Shown here: piece by piece, positions 34,499 through 45,336 of the stretch
How positions within the stretch are numbered: position 1 is the first letter of the stretch
Layout of the letters: the number at the start of each line of letters is the position of its first letter
From: Ceratopteris richardii
Taxonomy: Eukaryota; Streptophyta; Polypodiopsida; Polypodiales; Pteridaceae
DNA: 64,000 nucleotides
Assembly: GCA_020310875.1 (NCBI GenBank)
Contig: CM035406.1
Span: 222,658,794-222,722,793, forward strand
Reading direction: 5' to 3'
The notes under the pieces: generated by a model
Told to the model about the DNA's origin: nothing
Databases searched by the model: none
The model's input: the letters and a program-made list of their open reading frames with translations, nothing else
Translations under genes and position numbers: made by a program

Positions 34499-35437
34499 TG
34501 TTGGTGCAAAGTCTAAGCCCACACATTTGGCTTGAGGTTCATAAAGATGTGAAGTTCCATGAAAACCATTGCTAGTGTAGATTTACCTCTTTACCTTTGT
34601 AAAAGTCATTTCTTTTGTACTTGAGAATATTTGTATCACCTACCCAAAAAGTCATGGACTTGTTAGTTAAGAAAGTAACAACTACATTGAGGGAATATCT
34701 CCTAGAATGAAGGTTCACTTTTAGAGAGAGCCAAAAGTTGAATTCAAATTCAAATTTGAATGGAACACCTATATAAACTCACTTGAAAAAGTCGTGGTGA
34801 GAGTGATCATTTCCCGAGCTCTCTAGTGCCATTTCGTTTATGTGTAAGGCCTACATTGTAGCCTACACTATTCCCAATCATAGGGCTATGATTATCAAGC
34901 CTATGATCTTGTACAACATTTTTCATTAATACTATACATCTACATTGTTCATCTATGATCTCTCTGTTATAGTCTTTCTCAGCTGTCAACTTGTGCTACT
35001 CATATCTCACTCAATTCTCAACCAAATTCAATGATATATAGGTTGTTGGAATCAGCTCAAAGTTATCTACACGCTGACAAATTTCGAAGCAAATCCATTC
35101 AGCCAATTTGGAGAAACATGCATCAAAGCACTCATTGGTCAAACTTTGCAAAGGTCCTAAAAAATCGGGGGTAATGATTAATTTGCTAAATTGATTTCTC
35201 TGTGTATAGTGGATCATTTCAAGTGATTCCACTTGGAATCATTATCTTACTAAGCTAATTAGATACATCTAAAAGGAAATTTTTCCAATTCCTACTGTAC
35301 TAGTTGCACTGAGCATTACAAGCAGCAAGTGTAGGATCCAAAATAGAAGGTTTTCTTGAATCCTTCTATTTAGAAGTAGTTTGTTTTGATTCAATCTTTT
35401 CATACATCATTTCCAAAGTACATAGGCACTTTTATGG
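34499..35437 (+). repeat. Copia-E right LTR
   Basis: The LTR starts TGTTGGTGCAAAGTCTAAGC right after the polypurine tract GAGGGGGAGC and aligns with the left LTR up to GGCACTTTTATGG, differing by about 4-5% by eye. Confidence 0.85.
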
Positions 35438-36888
35438 TGTCATTAGAAAGCTAAGAGGGTTCACATATCAACTCTGAAGGTACAAGGGGCTGGTACTAAG
35501 TAGGATTTGGCAGTACCTACTCATCACTTGGAGTGTCCATTCATCTTTCCCAACATCTCCCTGTATACAAAATTTACTTTGATTTCTTTCAAACTCAAGT
35601 GTGTTGTTTTGATAGCTTCATTTAAGTGTGTCTTCGAACCCACATAGCCAATCTCTTCCTAGCACAAGGTCTGTCCTCTCCATATTCATAATTTGGAAGT
35701 CCATATAGTCAGTATAATCTTGCATCTTGACTTTCAAATTGGATACCATAGTCTCCCATATCCTCTTATCTTCCCCTTGCATCATAGATACTATGTATTT
35801 ATGTGCACTGGGTTGTTGGGGAATCTTTAGCTTTTTGACCCATATTTTATGAAGTCATGAGTAGCAGAGTCATCTATCATGACTTGCACTCTAGTCCCAT
35901 ATACACTACCATGAAGTTTAACCAAGTTATGTGATCCAAACTGAGGTGACCACAATGGTTGAGTCAAACAATAGGTGTGCTCAATATCCTCGTGCATCAC
36001 CTCTACTCCCTTGCAACTAGAGCTGCCATGAATAGGAAGTGTATGCACTAGGTGGACTTTCTTTTTGCCCTTATCAGGGACCGTACTACTCTCTGGTTCT
36101 TCCCCCTTCTTGAGTGGGCAGTTCCATTCTGAATGGTTAGGAGACAAACACTTAAAGCACATGTTCTCTCTCTTGGCCCTCTCAAACTGCTCGGTAGGTA
36201 ACCTAGGCCCTTGTGATCTCTGTTTCTTAATGAAGATTTTGCTTTTCTCTAAAGGTACTTTCTTCTTGAGCTTAGTCGTGCTAAGAGGTTTGAGGGGTTG
36301 ATTCGTCTCCATAGGAGTACACTGAGGATGGTTATGGTCCTCATAAATCTGGGCATATTTGATTGCCTTCTTAAATGTCTTAGGTACATTTCTTCTTACC
36401 CCTCTCTTGATGGCTTTATCTAAGCCCCTAACAAACCCTCTTGTTTTCTAAAAGTCATCCAATCCCTTAAGTTTCAAAATGATCTCCCTATAGTGGGATA
36501 TGTAGACCATCAAAGGCCTAGCTCTTTGGGTGATCCTATCCCACTCATCCAATTCTTCTCTTCCTCATTCTTAGGAAGAAACTCTTTCAAAAAAAGAGTT
36601 TCAAACTGAGCCCAATCTGTAGGGATAGAATTAGCCTCCTTGAGACTCATTCACCACTTAAAAGCACATGGGCCAAGCAAGAGGCTCGCTTCTAGCACAC
36701 AGTACTCAGGTGGGGTGCCCTTCAGTTGATGCAAATCATTCCACTTTTGCAAAAAAGTGTAGATAGCATCCTTATTCGTCTCATGGTCATCCCTCATAAA
36801 TGGGTGGCTTCAAGTCTTTCAGGAGGGGAGCTTCCCTAGAACTCTCTCCTTTGTGCTTACTAGGAAAAGAAGAATCTTTCCTAGCCAT
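35438..36888 (-). pseudogene. Gypsy-K gag and protease
   Basis: Gag begins at the ATG at 36888 (MARKDSSFPSKHKGESS). A CCHC zinc knuckle, CFKCLSPNHSEWNC, lies near 36160-36115. The protease is near 35900-35840 (VMIDDSATHDFI), followed by the post-protease LGRDWL-type text. These identify nucleocapsid and aspartic protease of a chromovirus. Broken fossil, ending at the Copia-E right LTR. Confidence 0.8.
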
Positions 36889-36904
36889 TAGGCCATATTA
36901 TTTA

Positions 36905-37433
36905 TGCGAAAGGAATCAAAGTAGACTCAGATAAGGTCCAAGTGATTCTTGAATGGCCTTAGCCCAAGATAGTTTGAGAACTACAATGTTTTCTCAAATT
37001 GGTAGGATATTATTGAAAGTTTGTGGCTAGGTATGCCAAGATAGCAATACCTTTGATAGATCAGCTCAAAGGGAAGCATCAGAAGATTAACAGGAAAGAA
37101 GAGCAAGCAAAGAGTTTTCAAGAGCTTAAACTTGCTTTAGCTTCGGCCTTGGTTCTACAAATAGTAGACCTGAATAAACCTTTCAAATTAGAAACAGATG
37201 CAAGTTCATCTGCAGTAGGAGCAGTACTAATCCAAGAAGGTCGACCAGTAGCTTTAGAAAGTAGAAAGCTAAGTCCTACTCAACAAAGCTATTCTACCTA
37301 TGAGCGAGAGATGTTCGCTATAATAAATGCTCTCAAGAAATGGCACCATTACCTGTATGGATCAAAGTTAACCATAGTCTTTGATCAAGAGAGCATCATT
37401 GTGATTTGCAAACCAACCAGATTTAAGAGGTAG
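36905..37433 (+). pseudogene. Gypsy-L late reverse transcriptase and RNase H
   Basis: Text begins in reverse transcriptase (KVDSDKVQVILEWP) and passes to RNase H landmarks ETDASSSAVGAVLIQEGRPV, SYSTYEREMFAIINALKKW and HHYLYGSKLTIVFDQESI. Broken fossil. Confidence 0.8.
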
Positions 37434-37506
37434 AAAAGTTAGATGGGCCGAACAGTTACAAGAGTTCGATTATGAACTAAGGTACAAGAAAGGAAAGCTC
37501 AATGCA

Positions 37507-39035
37507 GTGGTAGACACCCTAAATCGGATGCTTATGCTGAACAACCTGACTTTTGTACAAATTCAAAGTGAATTTATTTCAACTTTGAAAGGAAGCTGTA
37601 AAGAAGATCCAAGCTGTAGTCAAGCATGGAAGGCAGCTGGACAAGCTCAAACAAATGAAGCAAGTACTTCAGAGGGAAAGTTTAAACACCATTCTCTCCA
37701 AGATGAATATTTGTTTTATAAAGGTAAGGTTTGTGTCCCAAGTCTTCCGGACATATGAAAGCAAGTACTTTTTGAATGCCATGATGCTCCAAGTGCTAGA
37801 TATCCTGGTATTAACCAAACCTATGAGTTAGTTAAACAATATGTTTATTGGCCTAGTTTACATTGGGATGTGCAAAACTATGTATCCAAGTGCCATAAAT
37901 GTCAAGTCAATAAGTTTGATCGAATTAAAGTTGGAGGATTGTTGCATCCTTTGGAGATTCCAAAGGTAAATGGGAAAGTATCTCCATGGATTTCATTTCA
38001 AGGTTACTCGCCCACTCAAAAAGGCTTTGATTCAGTCTAGGTTGTAGTTGGTCGATTGACTAAACTTGCTCAGTTTATTCCAGTCAAGACTACATATAAG
38101 ACTCTAGAGCTTGTAAAGATATTTGTAAATCAACTTTATAGACTCTATGGTCTTCTAGTAGACATAGTTTCTGATCGGGATGTTCGATTTACAAGTCATT
38201 TTTGGTAATCAGTCTTTAGTAGACTTGAAACTAAACTAAGTTTAAGCACAGCTGAACATCCCCAGACGGATGGACAGACCGAGAAAGTCAATCAAATTTT
38301 GGAAGACATACTCAGAGCTTATGTTGCTTCCAAACAGACTGATTGGGAAGACTATCTTCCTTTAGCTCAATTCACCTTTAACAGTGCCAAGAATTCATCA
38401 ACTGAATTAAGTCCATTCATGTTGATGTATGGGTTCCAACCTAGGTCTCCATATGTAGTGGGACTTCAAAATGAATGAGGTCAAGCAGCTCAAGAATTCC
38501 TTCAAGACATGAACTTTAAGTTAAAGACAGCTAGAGAAAACTTAAAGAAAGCTCAAGATTGTGCAAAATCTTATGTTGATCTTAAGTGAAGAAATATATT
38601 TTTCACGTTGGTGATCAACTCTATCTTCGTGTTCCTGAAAGGTCGGAAAAGTTTAATACTGGTCAATGTGCCAAGTTGTCACCTAGATATTGCGGTCCTT
38701 TTCCAATCATCAAGAAAGCTGGCTTATGGGCTTATGAATTACAACTTCCAGATGATAGTTGGATTCATCCAGTGTTCCATGTTAGCCGACTTAAGAAGAG
38801 TCTAACAAATTTAGATAATCTGGTTGGACAACAGGTTATTCTTCTGCTTCCCGTAAGTGAAACAGTTCCTCATGAATGTGAAAGGATACTCCACACTCGA
38901 GATAAACATACAAGAAGTCACTTTGTACGAAGAGTGCTTAGTAAAATGGAAGGATGGAACTGAAGAAAATTCAACATGGGAAAAAGTTTCTACAATCCAA
39001 CGTCGTTTTTTGACTTTGCAGTTTTAAGTTGGTCA
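37507..39035 (+). pseudogene. Gypsy-L integrase and chromodomain
   Basis: The zinc-binding H2C2 segment lies at about 37770-37910, ending KCHKCQVNK. Catalytic-core text includes SDRDVRF-like and HPQTDGQTEKVNQIL segments (38170-38300). The GPY/F-type part reads VGDQLYLRVPERS and YCGPFPIIKKAG. A chromodomain-like VKWKDGTEENSTWEKV lies near 38946-38990. Broken fossil. Confidence 0.8.
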
Positions 39036-39334
39036 ATGAAAGATAAAATTTTCTACTTTCAAGTTCTAAGTGGATAACTAATCAAACGAATGCTCATGTT
39101 CTTCTGGTATTAGAGCATGAGGCTTGGGGGTTGCCTACAGATACTATATATAGCTTTATTTTCAAGGATGAAAATCTTTCCCAAGGGGGGAAGAATGTAA
39201 TAAAGTAATTCTATGGTCTAGGGGTCCGACCGCTTCAGATAGAACTTAAATCAAACACCGTTTGGTCACTTGTGTGTAGGACCAAAGATCTCAAGAATAG
39301 AATCAAACATAAGTTCATGTGCTCTCATATTCAA

Positions 39335-39430
39335 GTGATCCACTTAGCCTAGTGGTTAAGTCTCAAGAGTGTGAAGGAGGAGGTCTTGGGTTCAACCCCT
39401 ATGGGGCACATGGGGAGAGAATTTTGCCCA
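39335..39430 (+). mobile_element. tRNA-derived SINE-like segment (A and B boxes)
   Basis: A box TAGCCTAGTGGTTAAG at 39345-39360 matches the consensus TRGCNNAGTGG exactly. The B box GGTTCAACCCC at 39389-39399 has one change from the GGTTCGANNCC consensus. Spacing of 44 bases is normal for an internal Pol III promoter, and plant SINEs carry this AGTGGTTAAG ... GGGTTCAA pattern. I cannot define its ends or a target duplication. Confidence 0.55.
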
Positions 39431-39508
39431 AGAAGCTCTAGAGCCTTCTAACTCAAGTTAACGTGAGTTAACTTGGGTCTAGAGAGACTTAACTCGAGTG
39501 GCAAGTAC

Positions 39509-39615
39509 AACCACCACTAGTGGACTCTAGTGGAAGGTACTAAAGCAGTGGACACGATCACTCCAATCACTAGCAGACTCTAGTGGAAGGTATCAAAGGA
39601 GTGGAGGAGATCGCA
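39509..39615. repeat. 53-bp tandem duplication in the Gypsy-L LTR
   Basis: CTCTAGTGGAAGGTA recurs at 39525 and 39578, with related flanks (CAC/AGCAG...GACTCTAGTGG, then AAAG-AGTGGA). Two imperfect units. Confidence 0.7.
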
Positions 39616-39734
39616 CATGCACTTGTGGACTTTAGTTACATTTGTGGTCCTCGTTGATTCAAGCAGCTATATATAGAGGCATATGGTTGGGAGGTGATTA
39701 CACATTCATTCGTGAGATGATATTGTGGAAACTC

Positions 39735-40440
39735 TCTTGCACTAACTCCCCTTGTAAAAGCTATATAAGCATGGCCCAAGTTGAGCTTTACACAACATTG
39801 TGCACTAATATGCCCTTCATCTAGAGTTTATATAGATTGCCATCTAAGATCCACATTGGCAGAGCATGGGTGGACAACACTATCATTGTAGCTCAGTTAC
39901 TCTTGGCAATTTGAAAATTTGAGTTCTCTATCTTTGAGTTTGTGTCTACCTTCATCTTCGTTTTTCTCTCAACTCTATCTACTAATATATTCCGTTGTGT
40001 TGTTAGTTTCTTACATGGTATCAAAGTTCAAGAGACCCTGAGTGGTGCAGAAGTAAAAATGTAGAGGTTGTAAAGGTTTCAATGACAAAAGAGATAAGAT
40101 GTCAACTAGTGCATCATCATCTACAACTAGGAATCAAGGCAGCTTGTCAATAGGAGTAGGTGGAGCACGAGAAGGAGAAGCAACCATGCCGATCATCCCA
40201 ACATTGCGGGATACGACCATTAGCCTTCATGGAAGGTAAACTTGATGGTATGAACTACACCCTATGAAAATTTAAAATCACTTCTATCGTTGATTCGTGT
40301 GAGCTTCTGGAGATTGTTTGTGGGATTGATCATGAGCCCCAAGAAACACATGATCCAAATAATCCTAGTCAAATGATTCCTCCCGATGTTGATCTTCTAT
40401 GTGCTTGGAAACGTAGAAATGCAAATGCACACTGTACTTT
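39735..40440 (+). mobile_element. Copia-D, 5' end of a Copia element, broken
   Basis: The right part of an LTR (39735-40015), a primer-binding site (40016-40027, TGGTATCAAAGT) and the start of gag (from 40099) align with Copia-D2 at 58484-59170. Shared words include CTTGTAAAAGCTATATAAGC, GTTGAGCTTTACA and, in gag, GIDHEPQET. Similarity stops at 40440. Broken and truncated. Confidence 0.8.
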
Positions 40441-40524
40441 GTCAATATGTTCCACACTTCACATGCCTTGGTGAATGCCTTGGTCAATATGTTCCACACT
40501 TCACATGCCTTGGTGAATGCTTTC
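40441..40524. repeat. Two tandem 42-bp units
   Basis: GTCAATATGTTCCACACTTC and its following bases repeat exactly at 40441 and 40483, with no coding role. It sits just where Copia-D similarity stops. Confidence 0.85.
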
Positions 40525-40713
40525 GAAATTTCTAGAAATTAGTATGCATATGCATTCAAGAATACAAAACATACTAAAAGTTTCTTGTTTCTTTATTTCC
40601 ATTGAGCAAAGGCTTGTGATTTGTTTCTTTTCCATTGCCACTGATTTACATAGGTTTACATCAAGCGTACTATTCGAAAATCATAAAAAAATATAAAACC
40701 AAAAAAAAGTAGT

Positions 40714-41137
40714 ATGGATTCAAGACCATCATCCCCTTCTAGGAGAGATACACTTATGGAAGAGAACCCCGTAGATCCCATGCAGACCATGAGTAATAGG
40801 ATTAGTAATCTAGAAAACACACTTTGTGATATCTTGGTACACGTTAGTGGGTCCAAGAAAGAGGAAGATGTGCCAGAGTCTGATTTTCCAGGGATGGATG
40901 TAGATGCTCTAGATGAGCCTCTAGCTCTAGAAGTCCCTAGAGATAGCATCCTAGTCAGAGAGGCTAGATGGCAGCTTAAGGATCTTAAGCTGCCAACATA
41001 TCATGATTCGACTAGTGCTAGGACTGCTGATGCTATTGAGCAGTGGCTTAGCAAGTGGGAATAGTGCTTTTGCTTGTGCCATACCATGGACGATAGGCAC
41101 AAGATTCAGTAGGCCACATATAACCTTATAGATGTCG
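40714..41137 (+). pseudogene. Gypsy gag N-terminal fragment
   Basis: Text starts MDSRPSSPSRRDTLMEENPV, continues with an acidic linker, then LKLPTYHDSTSARTADAIEQ and WLSKWE, resembling the start of a Ty3/Gypsy gag (the last part enters the retrotransposon gag domain). It stops at the LTR-like block at 41138. I cannot link it to another Gypsy element in the window with confidence. Confidence 0.6.
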
Positions 41138-41512
41138 TGTTGAGAATATGAGAGTGCATCTCCCTTTTGTATCTTGGAGTCACTCTATTTCCATTTTATA
41201 TTATATTCTTTGTATTTGGGTACCTTGGCATTTGCTTCTACCATTGTATGCATTCTCCTTTGAGGGGAATTATCCCACATGAGATGTACTTTGGAGAGAC
41301 CATCCCAAACTATATAAGGAGGGCCTCTCCCCCCATTTGTACTTGGTTAGAAGCTTGAGGAGCCTACTCCATGCTCTTGGCAAGCTCATTTCTAATCCAT
41401 GTGAGTTTACCCATTTCTTGGTCTATTCACTTGGAGTCTCTCACACTCTTTCTTTTGTGAGTACACTCTTCTTTTCATTTTGCTTCTGCGCGTGTACTAA
41501 GAGATCTTAACA
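41138..41512 (+). repeat. LTR-like block, TGTTGAGA...TCTTAACA
   Basis: A 375-bp block has near-inverted ends (TGTTGAGA and TCTTAACA) and a TATA-like AACTATATAAGG near 41308-41320. It lies between a Gypsy gag fragment and Copia-F. The flanks do not share a target duplication, so it may have formed by recombination between elements. Confidence 0.5.
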
Positions 41513-41514
41513 AA

Positions 41515-42830
41515 GCAAGAGGTATGTCCAAATCTACAATGCCACAATCTTAGACTTGAATCTTTGGCCATAAAACTTGAAAGCTTGTAGAGATCTTTAT
41601 CTTCAAAGCCTTGAGCTATCACTTCATGGGATTCACGACCAATGACTTGAACTTTGTTGTGATCGAATTGCATCATCATGTTGCACTTTGTAATGACCTT
41701 TATTGATAGAAGGTTCTTACAAAGCCTTGGTACATAAAGAACATATGTCAGTGACTTGTTTTCGCCTTCTAAGTTAGTGACTTGAACTTTTTCTGTTCCT
41801 TGGATTTCAATGCACTTGTTGTCTCCAAGATACACTTGACCTTTATGCTCTTCAAACTCATCAAAATCATCTTTGTCATTGCACATATGTGATGAAGCAC
41901 CACTATAAAAAATCCATTCTTTCGTGGGAGTGGATGCAACAAGTGCTTTGTGCTCAGTTGTGAGAAAGAGATCTTCACTTGTGCAGTGAGAGTGATGTTT
42001 GGTCTTTGAAGTAGATTTAGACTTATCCTTATTCTTCTTCTTGAAACAATATTTCTCGATGTGGCTAGGCTTGCCACAAAAATTGCAAGTGAACTTCTTC
42101 TTGCCTTTGTCCTTCGATTCTTGATCTCCTTTTTGTCCATTATTCTTGTGGAAGGTGGCTTTAGCCTTCATGGCTGTTTCTTGGGTAGTTTGGGTCTTTT
42201 GCCGAGAGTCATGAAGAAGCAACAATCTTCTAACTTCTTCCCAAGTGAGTGCTTGACCTCTATTGTATAGACTAGTCATGAATGTTTCATAGGACCTAGG
42301 AAGCTTGTTAAGCAATCTTATATCCATGTCTTCACTTGAAATTTGTCACCCACAAAGTGCTAACTTGTGTCGGTAATCTTCAAATTAGGCAATCATTTTT
42401 GTGATGGTGTCTTGTGGACGTATAGTGAGATTGTGGAATTTGACCTCTAGAGTATAAATCTTAGAATGTGTTTTATCCTCATATAAATTGGCTAGAATAT
42501 CCCAAGCTTCCTTTGAGGTCTTACATGCAGTGATGTGAACTTTTGTCAATTCATCATATGTGATGAGAAGTTGGCCTAACGCTTGCTTGTCTTTTGCATT
42601 CCATATATTCCAAGCTCCTAGATTGGTTGCCTTATTGGGCTCTCGTTCTATATCTTCAACGACCTCATACAACAAGCTTGTATAGAGATAGGCCCTAATA
42701 GTATCCTTCCATAGGTTGTAATTTATGCCATTTAGCCTTTCATCTTTTGGCATGAATATGGGCATTAAGGAGGGTAAATATAATTGAGTCGAGGACATGG
42801 TGTTTGAAATTGTCAATATGACTATTGTCG
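41515..42830 (-). mobile_element. Copia-F, gag-protease part of a Copia element, broken
   Basis: Minus-strand Copia fossil. Gag text begins MSSTQLYLPSLMPIFMPKDE near 42800, with NYNLWKDTIRAYL and ITACKTSKEAWDILANLYED. A CCHC knuckle CNFCGKPSHIEKYC lies near 42090-42048, the protease region has WIFYSGASSHMC near 41915-41880, and the pre-integrase motif LRLWHCRFGH is near 41550. The rest of pol is absent. A few breaks. Confidence 0.8.
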
Positions 42831-42879
42831 AAATGAAGTTACCACACTTGTAAAAAATTGAGATGGGGTAGGGGTGGGG

Positions 42880-43052
42880 GGCTTAGAGTAGCCCTACACT
42901 TGCACCAAAATTTAAGTAGACACATTGGAGGGGGGGCTTAGAATAGCCCTACATTGGATAATGTGAGAGAGGTGAGTCTATGTGACACAAAGAGAGAGGC
43001 TTAGAGTAGCCTATTGCATAGAGAGAGGCACACTTGGGGGCTTAGATTAGCC
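42880..43052. repeat. Four spaced copies of GGCTTAGANTAGCC
   Basis: Copies lie at 42880-42893, 42935-42948, 42998-43011 and 43039-43052, spaced 55, 63 and 41 bases, each preceded by a G or GA-rich run. The motif is itself partly palindromic (GGCT...AGCC). It lies in the leader or LTR region upstream of the Copia-F gag. Confidence 0.8.
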
Positions 43053-44128
43053 TCCCAAGACAACACATGTACACCTCTTTCTTATGTTTGAGTTAAAAAG
43101 TTGGGCACCTAGTGCCAAATAAGGTGTTGTGAGGTAAGCCCTTGTGAGAAATACAAATGAGGACCTATCAAAGTGCCAAAGTTGGAGTTGAAACCCTTGA
43201 GCAAGTGAATGGTTCCAAATTGAGCACCAAGATAGGGTCACTTACCCTTGGGAAGTTACAACAACTCCTTTGGGAGAGAGGATTAAAGCCCTTTGCAATA
43301 CAACGCTTTGAGGAGAGACTACAATAAGTATTCATTAGTTTATAAAGTACCAAAAAACAATGATCAAAGGAATAAGTACCCTTGAGGAAGTAAAACCTCC
43401 ACTGAACACTTCTCAAAAATATGGCTAATTTGATGCAAAGTTTGGCTCTTTGGAATAAATCGTGTTTTCACATTATACAGAGTAAGAACTTTGAATATAG
43501 GTAGATATGAATGTTAGCTTATTCAAATCAAATGTATGGTCCCACCACATTACATCACAAATGATGTCACAACACATTACAATTAAATGCAAAAGGAGTT
43601 TTCTAAAAGTAGTCCCATGCTTGTACATTTGAATGCATCAAATGTGGCACCAAGTTGGTTATGATGACCTGTCAGATCTATTGTGATAGTGTTACGATGA
43701 CCTGTGCACACAGTTGAATGCAGCCTTAGATCACTAGTGATGTCAGCCAAGTGGATAGCACGTCATTTGGCTCGAGCCAACTGAATGGTGCCACAAAGCA
43801 AGTGAGGAGGGATGAATCCAGACTTCTCACACTGTCTCTTGCTTCGCCAAGGCAAAGTCGCACAACAGAGCGTTCATAGAAAATTAAAGAATGATCTTCA
43901 GTGATGCAATGCACGATAGCTATGGGCTGCTAACTATAGTATATCTGGCTTATGTCACAAACTAGTCTACAAACCATGTAGAGTGATGGATGTTGTTACT
44001 TTGTGTGGATTGACATTCAACATGATGTAAAAGTGTAGCTACAATAGGTTGGCGTGCTATAAAAACTTGTTGCTAGCAGAGATCATGCACAGAGAGAGTA
44101 TTCACTTGAGATTATGCATAGAAATGAG

Positions 44129-44131
<3 letters not shown>
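43053..44131. other. Non-coding stretch
   Basis: No gene was recognised. The left part could be the LTR of Copia-F, but no second copy or clear primer site allows this to be fixed. A loose repeat of GATGACCTGT occurs at about 43661 and 43696. Confidence 0.4.
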
Positions 44132-44174
<43 letters not shown>

Positions 44175-44181
44175 CCCCCCC
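44132..44181. repeat. (CT)n microsatellite ending in a C run
   Basis: About 20 perfect CT units followed by ten C. Slippage-prone. The serine-leucine open frame through it is an artefact. Confidence 0.9.
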
Positions 44182-45336
44182 ATCAGAGGGATAGCACTAT
44201 AGATGCACCTTTGTCGACAAGCCTATTTGCAAGGCTTCTATGGCAGACGTAGGAGGAGTTGCTCTATTGCTATGCCTCAAAGAGCAGTCGATTGCCTGAA
44301 GGTGAGTCAAAACAGAGATAGCACTGAACACATTTACACATGAAGAACCTCCTCTCATCGTTTGTACTGCCTTGCTCGTCTACCATTTACAAGTCGTCCA
44401 TCAGGGTATTGCTCGTAGAATGTTGTGTAGCCAAGTATTGGTTGCTTTAGAGAAAGTTTTGATGTAATGGAAGCGACTCATGTCACATCTCAGGCTCTAG
44501 ATGTGCCCTCGATGCCTCAAAGTGCTACTAGGCTAGAGACATGATCGAGCCTAGAGCAACATGAAAGAATCTACCCAAGAGGACACCTAGAGAAGGAAAA
44601 ATTGGAAATATGTAAGAAATTAATCGAGATTGCCCAAACCATTATAGAAAAATCTATACCAACCCTCCCTGAGGCCAGAATATCTGAAACAAAATTTCAA
44701 GAATGCTTAGAAGTTTTCAATCTACAATAGAAGATGGATGAGCAAGATGAGAAACTGAAGGAAGACATAAGTGTTGGAAGAGGAGAACAGAACTCTTTAG
44801 TTCAAGAAGTAGAGGTTAACTGGCCATATGACCTCTTGGCCAAAGTTCAGGAAGATCGACAAAAGAAGAATGATAATGAAATACCTCCTTTTGAAGAATA
44901 GATGCCTCTAGAGAGGAACCGACATTGAAACCAAAATTGATCTATGAGGAATTGTACAACCTCTATCACAATAGAGAGGAAGGAATGAGCTTAACAATGC
45001 TACCCAACTACATGGGAGAATATGAACAGAGGTCCGAATTTTTCCATGCACCTACAATCCTGGATAAGGCAAAGAAATACTAGATGAAATCTCTAGTACT
45101 CTGTCGAAGTTAAAAAGAAATAAAGTCCAATGTTCTTTAAGGTTGGAGGAATTGCTTCAAATCAAACCTCAGTTGTGGAAGGGATTGGCTCAATTGTTAA
45201 ATTTGGAAGAGATAAACCCATCTATGAGAAGAGATAAAGTGGAGACCACATCCACAATAAAAATCCAATCGACAATGAGAGAATTTAGTGAGAGAGATGA
45301 AGGAAATACATGCCTCCCAATTATGTTCAGATGATA

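Larger units (their letters stand above)
28765..35437 (+). mobile_element. Copia-E LTR retrotransposon inside Gypsy-K, incomplete
   Basis: A Copia fossil with a left LTR (28765-30774, itself interrupted) and a right LTR (34499-35437), about 0.92-0.94 kb each without the insert. The interior holds gag, CCHC knuckle, protease, integrase, reverse transcriptase and RNase H. It is the best preserved element here: LTRs differ by only about 4-5% by eye and one open stretch exceeds 500 codons. It still has several breaks, and the start of its gag and its primer-binding site cannot be found. It lies between the protease and reverse transcriptase text of Gypsy-K. Confidence 0.88.
13909..36888 (-). mobile_element. 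Gypsy-K, chromodomain Gypsy element split by nested insertions, broken
   Basis: This Ty3/Gypsy chromovirus fossil on the minus strand lies in three pieces: gag and protease (36888-35438), start of reverse transcriptase (28764-28471), and the rest of reverse transcriptase, RNase H, integrase, chromodomain, polypurine tract and 3' LTR remnant (17103-13909). Copia-E and Copia-B occupy the gaps. The pieces total about 4.5 kb of gag-pol in the usual order. Text on the two sides of Copia-B is contiguous with the conserved LPPKRGIDH region, showing one element. The 5' LTR is missing where Gypsy-L begins. It has many breaks, well over ten, and is the oldest element of the stack. Confidence 0.85.
36900..39735 (+). 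mobile_element. Gypsy-L, 3' part of a chromodomain Gypsy element, broken
   Basis: A plus-strand Ty3/Gypsy fossil beginning in the late reverse transcriptase and running through RNase H (37190-37433), integrase (37507-38800), a chromodomain-like end (about 38930-39020), a polypurine tract and a 3' LTR (39196-39735). It lies back to back with Gypsy-K at about 36890 and is of the same clade by protein text. The 5' half is absent. About ten or more breaks. Confidence 0.83.
39196..39735 (+). repeat. Gypsy-L 3' LTR
   Basis: The LTR starts TGTAATAAAG right after a polypurine tract (39184-39195, AGGGGGGAAGAA). TATA-like CTATATATAGAGG lies near 39667-39680. It contains a SINE-like Pol III promoter and a 53-bp tandem duplication. 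The 3' boundary is set where Copia-D LTR similarity begins. Confidence 0.6.

Noticed and set aside
44049-44252. Plus-strand frame with Ser-Leu repeats
   Set aside because: Produced by the (CT)n microsatellite.
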